From: Sthenelais limicola
Lineage: Eukaryota; Annelida; Polychaeta; Phyllodocida; Sigalionidae
Assembly: GCA_942159475.1 (NCBI GenBank)
Contig: OW804099.1
Span: 15,557,999-15,621,998 of the forward strand
Reading direction: 5' to 3'
DNA: 64,000 bases
Notes under the pieces: model-generated
Database searches by the model: none
What the model was told of the DNA's origin: nothing
The model's input: the letters and a program-made list of their open reading frames with translations, nothing else
Position numbers and translations under genes: made by a program
Shown here: in pieces, positions 26,212 to 37,425 of the stretch
How positions within the stretch are numbered: the stretch's first letter is position 1
How the letters are laid out: the number at the start of each line of letters is the position of its first letter

Positions 26212-27036
26212 GTATGTACCTATCTAAATTAGTTTACTTCTTCAGAATCAATTTAAACTTGCTGAAATCGTATAACTCTTGTATCCCACTCTTTCAATCC
26301 GATTTGTTTCTGTTCTTAATAACTATTGTATTATTTCAATCGACCTTCGCACTCTTGATAGATGTTCATATTTAGGTCAATTTTAGAATGAATTGTCCAT
26401 ACATTGGTCAAAATTTGTTGAATCATGTACATGTGCGTTACATGCAAAATGTAATGAATATTTTTCAACATTAGACTCAACTAGAGTCAATGATAAATAG
26501 CGAGCTTTCTTGAACACCTAAGAAGACTAGGAAATGCGATTTGTTTTTCACAAGATCTCTTTATTGAAATGTTCTGATTGTCAGATGGTTTGGCAGTTAT
26601 ACTCAGATAAATCCGTGTAACAAATTTGAGGACATTGTATTAAATATATCATTGCGTTTAGAAGGCCTTAGTATCGAGTATATTTAGTTACTTTACTGGT
26701 TTACCCAGTCAGAAACACTGCAAACTTTTTTCAAAAATAAAAATATCAAACTTAAAATATAGAAATACATGTTAGGTACCCTAGTGTTTGGAATCGGCTT
26801 GATCTCCTCTTTTCAAATATTGTGATATCTCTAAATTCATATTTTGCGACTTATGACTTATTTTCCTAAAACGGATCACAAATGCTTTCAGTGGAAATTG
26901 CAGGTAATACACAAAAGAATGTTTGAAACAGAGATTATGTGCATACTTATATTGCTTGTCTTATGTTATTCTTTATGTATAAAATAAATATATATATTAA
27001 TTATTATATCTATTTTTTCAACTTTTAGATTGCACA

Positions 27037-27444
27037 ATGGGGAATGAAGCGTCAATTGTCAAATGCAACCGCTGCGACATTGAACTTGCACCATGCGACA
27101 GCTTTGATAAAGTGCGTCAGGATCAATTCCAGGGAATGGAGGTGGATATCTTTCACTTTGGCCAGTATTACCATATTGATGGGCAGAAATATTATTACTG
27201 CAATCAGTGTTTCATGAAAGCATACGGGCCTTGGAAATCGGAGAATGATCCAAAGATTACCAAAATCAAATGCCACAAGTGTTCCTGCAATCTCACAGAC
27301 TGCGAAAGCTTTAGTCACATCAGTCATGAAAAGATCCATAAAAAGAGCGTGTACGCGTTTCATGGAGACCAATACTACGTTATCAATGGCGAGACAGACT
27401 ACTGGTGTAAGACATGTTTCGATGGTGCACATACAAGTAAGTAA
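27037..27444 (+). CDS. Double zinc-ribbon protein with a myristoylation-type N-terminus
   Basis: 135 residues; family not recognised. Two tandem modules of about 60 residues share KCxxC, a third cysteine seven residues on, CDSF/CESF, FHFGQYY/FHGDQYY, I-D/N-G and Y-x-C-x2-C-F. Probable zinc ligands are C10, C13, C55, C58 and C79, C82, C124, C127. The start MGNEAS fits the MGxxxS consensus for N-myristoylation, so membrane attachment is possible. The coding exon opens at 27029 after TTTTAG; a promoter and a 5' exon lie upstream at 26.1 kb. A perfect GTAAGT begins at 27437, just before the TAA, so the protein may instead continue through a further intron. No neighbour explains its role. Confidence 0.75.
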   Translation: MGNEASIVKCNRCDIELAPCDSFDKVRQDQFQGMEVDIFHFGQYYHIDGQKYYYCNQCFMKAYGPWKSENDPKITKIKCHKCSCNLTDCESFSHISHEKIHKKSVYAFHGDQYYVINGETDYWCKTCFDGAHTSK

Positions 27445-28752
27445 CGATCCAAATTTGCAACTAATTAAATTCACTATATGCTCAATGCTTTGTTTGAAAT
27501 ACTTAAGAAGTGCAAAGACTCTGTAGTTTGACTTATAAATCGTAAATATCTTCAGATCGCTCCGATCGGGGTTGGTTTGGTTAGGAATTGGTTAACCTGT
27601 CAAGGGGGTGCAGCATATAGTTTTAAAAGTACTTCACCTGGTATGTTAATGCTTCTATATATCTATAGGCCTTTCAATCCTTCTGATGTGAATATTGCAC
27701 GTAACATACCTTCTAACCCGTACTCCTTTACCAATATGTTTCATTCAACATTTTATATGAGGAAATACTTTAGCAATGATTATAAACGGGATGGAATGTG
27801 GTGGAGGAATTTATACCCACATTCTAGTCGATTTACTATAATTATAATTGCCTAGGCGCACACAATGATTTGTGAATTTTCGTCATCATATTCTAGGAGC
27901 CGTCTGACTTCCTTTAGTTATGTAACAGTATAATACCAACATGACATTATCTTTGGAAGTAACGCATCAACTAAAGTTTACCTTCGTAGTCTTGTCTTGA
28001 CGGGAATATTTAATCTCCTTAGCGTTAATTCTCGTATATTTTTAGTTCATATAGTGTTCCCTTCAGGTGATTCCCTTTATTAATTTTGTTTATTTCCAGA
28101 ACTCTTCTTTAATAAAGATCTCTTATTTTCACCAACAGACTAACAGATGGAGGCATCTTGACTGTAAAATGCAGCCCTTGAAGCTACTCCATACCATGTA
28201 CATCCACGTCAGGCTGAATATATAAATTGATCCAGAACGACAAAACAACTAATTGAAAAAGAGAAGATAACAGTAACCGTTCATAGATCTAATCTCTGCC
28301 AACCTGTATACAATTACCCAAAGTAGTAAATGAGTTATGTAGAATGAACTGGTAGGAAAATCCACATTTCTCTCTGACAAAAGTAATGATGAATTACATC
28401 CGATTAGATCCAAGAAGATTCTGAATTTAAAAGGTCCCTCCCACTTTATTAGTTTCTGATTTTGACAAGAATTGACTACGGACATATAAGGTTTGTTTGC
28501 CAGCCGATGCTCGCCTCGTGCATGGATGTGGATTTGAAATAAAAGTTTCTGAAAGAAACAAATATCACGTGTTGCTTGTCTGATTTTGACTATAATTTTA
28601 ATTTTGAAATTCATCAAGAATTTGTCGTTGCTCCGAATTATTTTGATGGAGATTATTGTAATCTCATGATATGATGGTATGATATAGTTCACAAACGAAT
28701 CACAATAGCGCGAACACAACAATATGTTCAATCATCTGAGGTTGAAAACAAC
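27445..28752 (+). other. Downstream flank of the zinc-ribbon gene
   Basis: No clear second coding exon. TTTATTTCCAG at about 28099 is a possible acceptor if the GTAAGT at 27437 is used, but what follows shows no zinc-ribbon motif. Confidence 0.35.
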
Positions 28753-28994
28753 ATGTGGGTCAGATTTTCAGAAAATGTACAATTCACCTTCACCAATCCT
28801 CTCAAATAACCCCATCTCAGACGAAAATAAAGTTCAAAATACAGTTCAACCTAACCAAATAGATTTCTAGAATCAATGCAATGCCGAATATACTCGAATT
28901 TACCTAGTATTGACCAAATTGCAGCCTAATTAAGCAGAATTTACTAAATGTGTACAGCTGCCAATTGTACATTTTCTGCAAATCTGATCCATGT
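28753..28994 (-). mobile_element. MITE family A, copy 4
   Basis: Full-length copy in the opposite orientation to copies 1-3, from GTGGGTCAGATTTTCAG to CAAATCTGATCCATG. Confidence 0.9.
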
Positions 28995-29754
28995 ACAATA
29001 TTTCATAACTAACTAACGCATACTGGTGAACCACTCGAACATAAAACGAATAAACTAAATTGTCAACCGGTATGGACACCTCCGTTTGATACATATTTAG
29101 AGTATGGAAAGTTGACGTCACACAAATAAAAATCAAGAATGTAGATAAATATCTATACCAATAGGGGATCTGCATAGCCGCCATTTTAAATGGTGATTCG
29201 CATGGAATTATGGGCCTAATGGTACAGTCTAAAATCTATAGAAAACATGCCATGTTCAGCATGGATTATTTATCAATGCTCTAATGTCAATATCCATATC
29301 TTATACATGTTTCTATGACAAAAGTCCCCATCTTACCCATCATGCATTTGGTTAACATAGATGATTTATGCTAGCTAAGATATTGGTGGAAACATTCTTG
29401 CAAATTTCGATAAAAATGTTGCAAAATATGTGTATGTCAGATTTCATCAGAATCCATCCCAGGATGCATTGTACAGACATGCGCAGTGACACATACAACT
29501 CCCCTATTCCGCCAAAGAGTTGTGGAGTCGCTGAAGGTACAGAATTGCCAAGAATTTCCAGTTCAACCGACTTTCATGTGGTCGTCCCTGAATAAATACA
29601 AGTTTAAAAACAGTTATTCTGTGTAGTATAGTGTCACACTCTAATCGTACTTTATACACTTTATTCATATAAATATGCGAGCGGAAAGTAATAACTTGAA
29701 GACTGTTAGGCAATGATGACCGGCTGTCATTGAGACCGTCCTAATACCCCGCGT

Positions 29755-29887
29755 ATATGAGTCAGATTGTCAGAAAATGTACAATTGCCAGCTGTACACA
29801 TTTAGTAAATTCTGCTAAATTAGACTGAAATTTGGTCAATACTAGGTAAATTCGAGTATAGTCGGCATTGCATTGATTCTAGCAATT
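29755..29887 (+). mobile_element. MITE family A, copy 5, truncated
   Basis: Left half only: begins with the terminal repeat and breaks off after GATTCTAGCAATTA. Confidence 0.85.
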
Positions 29888-30404
29888 AGAAATAGGAATA
29901 GATTTTTTATATACATAGTGCCACAGATAGCCACGGATGTATGGAACGCCATTGGGTCATTTATTCAGTATTTTTTGATATCAGAAAATGATTTTTAGAT
30001 ATCGGAATATGGATTAACTCATTTATTGATATGAAAAATGCTTTGATCAATATAAAAATTGTATAGACAGGCATGCACAATGTACATTAATGTTACAATC
30101 AATCGAGGTCATTTACATATTGGGATAATGTTGGAACTTTCACTCTCATATTACAACCATATGTGGGATGTAGATCAGATGTTTGATTCCAATTTGGTCA
30201 GGGAGTCGACCTGCTAATGCGTGTAATAAAATCTGCTTTGGATATTTGTTGAGGCTTGGATGGATGAGCATGTAAGCTATCCCTTCCCAAAAAATGACAA
30301 ATCCAAATCAATAACCCGCCACATGAACTTCTACACACATTATATTATCTGTTCTTCCTACCATATATTACATAGCACTTTTTTGCCTCAAAATTTATCT
30401 GTGG

Positions 30405-33400
30405 ACTGCATAATGTGTGAGGCTCTACATCTATAAGTAGTATACTACAAGTATGCAATGTGTGAGGCTCTACATCTATAAGTAGTATACTACAAGTATA
30501 CAATGTGTGAGGCTCTATGAGGCTCTACGTCTATAAGTAGTATACTACAAGTATGCAATGTGTGAGGCTCTACGTCTATAAGTAGTATACTACAAGTATA
30601 CAATGTGTGAGGCTCTACATCTATAAGTAGTATACTACAAGTATACAATGTGTGAGGCTCTACATCTATAAGTAGTATACTACAAGTATACAATGTGTGA
30701 GGCTCTACATCTATAAGTAGTATACTACAAGTATACAATGTGTGAGGCTCTACATCTATAAGTAGTATACTACAAGTATACAATGTGTGAGGCTCTACAT
30801 CTATAAGTAGTATACTACAAGTATACAATGTGTGAGACTCTACATCTATAAGTAGTATACTACAAGTATACAATGTGTGAGGCTCTACATCTATAAGTAG
30901 TATACTACAAGTATACAATGTGTGAGGCTCTACATCTATAAGTAGTATACTACAAGTATACAATGTGTGAGGCTCTACATCTATAAGTAGTATACTACAA
31001 GTATACAATGTGTGAGGCTCTACATCTATAAGTAGTATACTACAAGTATACAATGTGTGAGGCTCTACGTCTATAAGTAGTATACTACTAGTATACAATG
31101 TGTGAGGCTCTACATCTATAAGTAGTATACTACAAGTATACAATGTGTGAGGCTCTACATCTATAAGTAGTATACTACAAGTATACAATGTGTGAGGCTC
31201 TACGTCTATAAGTAGTATACTACAAGTATGTAATGTGTGAGGCTCTATATCTATAAGTATAGTATACTATAAGTATGTAATGTGTGAGGCTCTACATCTA
31301 TAAGTAGTATACTACAAGTATACAATGTGTGAGGCTCTACATCTATAAGTAGTATACTACAAGTATGTAATGTGTGAGGCTCTATATCTATAAGTATAGT
31401 ATACTATAAGTATGTAATGTGTGAGGCTCTACATCTATAAGTAGTATACTACAAGTATACAATGTGTGAGGCTCTATCTCTATAAGTATAGTATACTACA
31501 AGTATACAATGTGTGAGGCTCTACGTCTATAAGTAGTATACTACAAGTATGTAATGTGTGAGGCTCTATATCTATAAGTATAGTATACTATAAGTATGTA
31601 ATGTGTGAGGCTCTACATCTATAAGTAGTATACTACAAGTATACAATGTGTGAGGCTCTACATCTATAAGTAGTATACTACAAGTATGTAATGTGTGAGG
31701 CTCTATATCTATAAGTATAGTATACTACAAGTATGTAATGTGTGAGGCTCTACATCTATAAGTAGTATACTACAAGTATGTAATGTGTGAGGCTCTACAT
31801 CTATAAGTAGTATACTACAAGTATACAATGTGTGAGGCTCTACGTCTATAAGTAGTATACTACAAGTATACAATGAGTGAGGCTCTATCACTATAAGTAT
31901 AGTATACTACAAGTATACAATGTGTGAGGCTCTACGTCTATAAGTAGTATACTACAAGTATACAATGTGTGAGGCTCTACGTCTATAAGTAGTATACTAC
32001 AAGTATACAATGTGTGAGGCTCTACGTCTATAAGTAGTATACTACAAGTATGTAATGTGTGAGGCTCTACGTCTATAAGTAGTATACTACAAGTATACAA
32101 TGTGTGAGGCTCTACATCTATAAGTAGTATACTACAAGTATACAATGTGTGAGGCTCTACATCTATAAGTAGTATACTACAAGTATGTAATGTGTGAGGC
32201 TCTACGTCTATAAGTAGTATACTACAAGTATGCAATGTGTGAGGCTCTACATCTATAAGTAGTATACTACAAGTATACAATGTGTGAGGCTCTACATCTA
32301 TAAGTAGTATACTACAAGTATGTAATGTGTGAGGCTCTACATCTATAAGTAGTATACTACAAGTATACAATGTGTGACAATGTGTGAGGCTCTACATCTA
32401 TAAGTAGTATACTACAAGTATACAATGTGTGAGGCTCTACATCTATAAGTAGTATACTACAAGTATACAATGTGTGAGGCTCTACATCTATAAGTAGTAT
32501 ACTACAAGTATACAATGTGTGAGGCTCTACATCTATAAGTAGTATACTACAAGTATACAATGTGTGAGGCTCTATGAGGCTCTACGTCTATAAGTAGTAT
32601 ACTACAAGTATACAATGTGTGAGGCTCTACATCTATAAGTAGTATACTACAAGTATACAATGTGTGAGGCTCTACGTCTATAAGTAGTATACTACAAGTA
32701 TACAATGTGTGAGGCTCTACATCTATAAGTAGTATACTACAAGTATACAATGTGTGAGGCTCTACATCTATAAGTAGTATACTACAAGTATACAATGTGT
32801 GAGGCTCTACATCTATAAGTAGTATACTACAAGTATGTAATGTGTGAGGCTCTACATCTATAAGTAGTATACTACAAGTATGTAATGTGTGAGGCTCTAC
32901 ATCTATAAGTAGTATACTACAAGTATACAATGTGTGAGGCCCTATCTCTATAAGTATAGTATACTACAAGTATACAATGTGTGAGGCTCTACGTCTATAA
33001 GTAGTATACTACAAGTATACAATGTGTGAGGCTCTACATCTATAAGTAGTATACTACAAGTATGTAATGTGTGAGGCTCTACATCTATAAGTAGTATACT
33101 ACAAGTATACAATGAGTGAGGCTCTACATCTATAAGTATAGTATACTACAAGTATGTAATGTGTGAGGCTCTATCTCTATAAGTAGTATACTACAAGCAT
33201 GCAATGTGCCAGGCTCTACATCTATAAGTAGTATACTACAAGTATGTAATGTGTGAGGCTCTACATCTATAAGTAGTATACTATAAGTATGTAATGTGTG
33301 AGGCTCTACATCTATAAGTAGTATACTACAAGTATACAATGTGTGAGGCTCTACATCTATAAGTAGTATACTACAAGTATGTAATGTGTGAGGCTCTACA

Positions 33401-34863
33401 TCTATAAGTAGTATACTACAAGTATACAATGTGTGAGGCTCTACATCTATAAGTAGTATACTATAAGTATGTAATGTGTGAGGCTCTACATCTATAAGTA
33501 GTATACTACAAGTATGTAATGTGTGAGGCTCTACATCTATAAGTAGTATACTACAAGTATGTAATGTGTGAGGCTCTATATCTATAAGTATAGTATACTA
33601 CAAGTATACAATGTGTGAGGCTCTACATCTATAAGTAGTATACTACAAGTATACAATGTGTGAGGCTCTACATCTATAAGTAGTATACTACAAGTATGTA
33701 ATGTGTGAGGCTCTACATCTATAAGTAGTATACTACTAGTATACAATGTGTGAGGCTCTACATCTATAAGTAGTATACTACAAGTATACAATGTGTGAGG
33801 CTCTATATCTATAAGTATAGTATACTACAAGTATACAATGTGTGAGGCTCTACATCTATGAGTATAGTATACTACAAGTATGTAATGTGTGAGGCACTAC
33901 ATCTATAAGTATAGTATACTACAAGTATACAATGTGTGAGACTCTACATCTATAAGTAGTATACTACAAGTATACAATGTGTGAGGCTCTATATCTATAA
34001 GTAGTATACTACAAGTATGCAATGTGTGAGGCTCTACATCTATAAGTAGTATACTACAAGTATGCAATGTGTGAGGCTCTACATCTATAAGTAGTATACT
34101 ACAAGTATACAATGTGTGAGGCTCTACATCTATAAGTAGTATACTACAAGTATACAATGTGTGAGGCTCTATATCTATAAGTATAGTATACTACAAGTAT
34201 ACAATGTGTGAGGCTCTACATCTATAAGTAGTATACTACAAGTATACAATGTGTGAGGCTCTATCTCTATAAGTATAGTATACTACAAGTATGTAATGTG
34301 TGAGGCTCTATATCTATAAGTATAGTATACTACAAGTATACAATGTGTGAGGCTCTACATCTATAAGTAGTATACTACAAGTATGTAATGTGTGAGGCTC
34401 TACATCTATAAGTATAGTATACTACAAGTATACAATGTGTGAGGCTCTACATCTATAAGTAGTATACTACAAGTATACAATGTGTGAGGCTCTACGTCTA
34501 TAAGTAGTATACTACAAGTATACAATGTGTGAGGCTCTACATCTATAAGTAGTATACTACAAGTATGCAATGTGTGAGGCTCTACATCTATAAGTAGTAT
34601 ACTACAAGTATGCAATGTGTGAGGCTCTACGTCTATAAGTAGTATACTACAAGTATACAATGTGTGAGGCTCTACATCTATAAGTAGTATACTACAAGTA
34701 TACAATGTGTGAGGCTCTACATCTATAAGTAGTATACTACAAGTATGTAATGTGTGAGGCTCTACATCTATAAGTAGTATACTACAAGTATACAATGTGT
34801 GAGGCTCTACATCTATAAGTAGTATACTACAAGTATACAATGTGTGAGGCTCTACATCTATAA
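30405..34863. repeat. 45-bp minisatellite, about 98 copies
   Basis: The unit has a GTGTGAGGCTCTAC core and CTATAAGTAGTATACTAC, containing the perfect palindrome GTAGTATACTAC. Period is 45 bp, with some 47-bp units carrying an extra TA. Variants CATC/CGTC and TACAATG/TGCAATG/TGTAATG are mixed along the array. Because 45 is divisible by three and the minus strand lacks stops in one frame, long repetitive frames appear (15-residue period), but these are not taken as genes. Confidence 0.98.
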
Positions 34864-35644
34864 CAGGGTTCCCAGAGCCCAGAGCCCAGAGCCCATCATT
34901 TTTCATGACTTTTAATGACCAATTCCGCCATTTTTTAATGACTTTTTAATGACCAAATGAAGTCATGTTAGCCGATTATTTATGACCTTTTTAAACATAT
35001 CAATGTAATCTCCTCAAAATCAATGAATACATTTCTTAAAACAATGAATACTTGTATTGAATACAATGTAGATGCCAACTTTTTTAAGTCAGATGTGCGA
35101 GACACTATCTCAGCCATTAAAGCGTGGGGTCAGGGGCCTGCTTAGGGCCCCAGAAGCCAGAAGGTTTTCTTTGCTCTCCAGTGCATTTTCAGCATTTTTG
35201 GGGGTTAAATATTGTCCAAATGATAATATAAACTTCTGACTTTGATTCACATAAAAGATAGAAATATAGACTTGTACTTTTACAATTTTTTACTTTTAGT
35301 TTTACATGAAGAATGGTGGCTTTGGTGTATTTTCAGCATAATTTCCTTAGAGACTTCAGTGCACTTCAGTGCTACAATTTTATAGATTTTTCACTTCTAC
35401 TTAGCAGATCCAGGGATGTCACTAAGTTTTGTGTAAGGTGGCTATTTAGGATTTTTAGGATTATTTAGGATTTTTACGCTGCACAACTTTTTCAATGCAG
35501 AATATGGTCAGGGAGGGGACTCAGATAGTTTTCCAGGACTTTTTAATGACTCACAGAGAAAATTAATGACTTTTAAGGCCCTTAAAAATCCCAAACTCAG
35601 AATTCATGACTTTTAATGACTTTTTAAGACCTGCGGGAACCCTG
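34864..35644. mobile_element. 781-bp hAT-like non-autonomous element in the minisatellite
   Basis: Starts CAGGGTTCCC and ends GGGAACCCTG, a perfect 10-bp terminal inverted repeat, flanked by TATAA on both sides (34859-34863 and 35645-35649). TATAA is part of the minisatellite unit, so the insertion is exact. Near both ends it carries repeats of the ATGACTTTTAATGAC kind. No transposase frame. CAGGG ends suggest hAT, though classic hAT duplications are 8 bp, not 5. Confidence 0.85.
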
Positions 35645-35763
35645 TATAAGTAGTATACTACAAGTATACAATGTGTGAGGCTCTACATCTATAAGTATAG
35701 TATACTACAAGTATGTAATGTGTGAGGCTCTACATCTATAAGTAGTATACTACAAGTATGTAA
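35645..35763. repeat. Minisatellite remnant between two insertions
   Basis: About 2.6 units of the 45-bp repeat, bounded on the left by the 781-bp hAT-like element and on the right by the retroviral LTR. It ends in GTAA, the retroviral target duplication. Confidence 0.95.
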
Positions 35764-35962
35764 TGTTATGTAGACCTAAAGAGCTATTGTAATGATAATA
35801 TAGAGAAAAGGTAAGAATGACCCTCACACGATGGTAGTGTTTGTATGAGTGTTTAATGGTACTGAGAGTTGGGCGCTCCTGGTAGTATACATACATATTA
35901 ATGAGCGTGGGTAAACCTACACCTCACTGGGAGGTGTGGGGAGGCTATATGCCTATATAACA
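35764..35962 (-). repeat. 3' LTR of the endogenous retrovirus
   Basis: 199-bp copy of the LTR with TG...CA ends and 6-bp terminal inverted repeats (TGTTAT/ATAACA), directly bordered by the purine tract on the internal side and by GTAA plus minisatellite sequence on the outside. Confidence 0.95.
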
Positions 35963-35965
35963 TAA

Positions 35966-35978
35966 TCTCCTCCCCCCT
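35966..35978 (-). other. Polypurine tract next to the 3' LTR
   Basis: On the minus strand AGGGGGGAGGAGA lies three bases before the 3' LTR start, the expected place and composition of the plus-strand primer of an LTR element. Confidence 0.85.
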
Positions 35979-37425
35979 GAAACAATCGCAAAATACGGAT
36001 AAAGGTGAATTTTAAGATTGAATATCAATATGAACACAATACATCACAAGTATTTTTCGATTTTCTATTAATAAATGGAACATTTTGAGTTCATCAGTTA
36101 AATAGACATCATATTTATAATATACAAATCTGACCTCAAGTGATGAAGAATCTTAAACATCTTATATGAACCATCACGAGATTAACATTAATAATATTCC
36201 AATCGTTTTCCTGTCACCGTCCAACGCTTTTGTAAAATAATCTGTACCTTCCTCGAGGCGCGGAAGTGTCGATAATGCCCACCAGGTGGTGCCACTCGTC
36301 CCAACACATTTTAATCAAACTACTGGGTTAACATGGGTAAATGCTGCCGTTTCTTTAAGTTATACGACAAGGAATCAGCCTAAATACAAAATAAAGCTGG
36401 CTACCTATATTAATAAAGATGTGGGAAGTACAAATCTTCCCCTTATCCATGTCTCCTGTTAAAGGTTATAAAATCCAACATGGAAACCGGCCTGTGAGGC
36501 CTTCACTCTTTGACTACGCATAGGGTAAAATATGATTTAAATACGAACAAACTGCGGACCCCTACGACAAGCAGTAATCAGTGGCCTGGGAGGCCTTCAC
36601 TCCAATGTTTTTAAAACAAGTTCAAGCAATATGACAACATATCAATGTCTGATTAATTTCCCAGCCGTGCAGTATGTACGAATATGGTCGTGCAGGAAGA
36701 CGCACGTCTGCGGAAGCTGCAATGTCCACGATGCTATCCTCAAGCATGGCTTTCCCCAAGGGCCATTAGGGTAGCACCTGGTTGGTCCGTCGATGCCTCA
36801 CTGCAATTTAATTACATTTAAATCGCACATTAAATCGTGTGAAAACAAGAAAACTAATGGCATGTTTTTAACCAGATACATTCAATCAATCGGTAGGGAG
36901 GTCCCATTGGTCTCTGGGTGAGAATTGCGATATGGAACTGAGTCAAACATAAATAAAAATGCTTCCCAAAAAATATCAGACCAGTTCTGTTTTTCATTTA
37001 CAGATCAGGATAGGCAAGTGAAATATTAACGATCTGGAAGATCTTTGCATGCGGCCAAATACAGGCACTGATAATACATAATGTAGTTGGCTATACGCCT
37101 CGTCTAGCTTGGCAGCAACACGAGCGGGCCGAGCCCTGCCTAACTCAAAAGCGCGGACGTCGGAGAGAGCACCTGTGCGAGTCGCGCAGTGTATTCTCTA
37201 TGGAGTAGTGGCAACAGGTGGTGTATTTCAATGCCGCGGGCCCGGAAAATATATCATGACTACAATGCTACTGTTAACTTTCGGCAATTTGCCCCCGAGG
37301 AGGCTTCCCCGGCCTTGCGCGGCCGCGTGCCGTGTATGCTCTGTCGCCGGGCGGCCGGTCGGTCTCCCGACTCAGCCTGGTTAAAACGGCTTTGCTAGCC
37401 AATTTGGCCGCTTTTGTAAAACTTT
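35979..37425 (-). other. 3' untranslated part of the retrovirus
   Basis: About 1.45 kb between the env stop and the polypurine tract. No long frame that looks coding. A CG-rich patch at 37110-37400 stands out from the AT-rich surroundings. Confidence 0.6.

Noticed and set aside
30405..34863. Possible CRISPR-like array
   Set aside because: Units are contiguous with no unique spacers, and the genome is eukaryotic.
30490..34906. Long minus-strand frames made of 15-residue repeats
   Set aside because: They follow from a 45-bp unit without stops in one frame. They break wherever a 47-bp unit occurs, have no promoter or splice signals and no complexity beyond the repeat.
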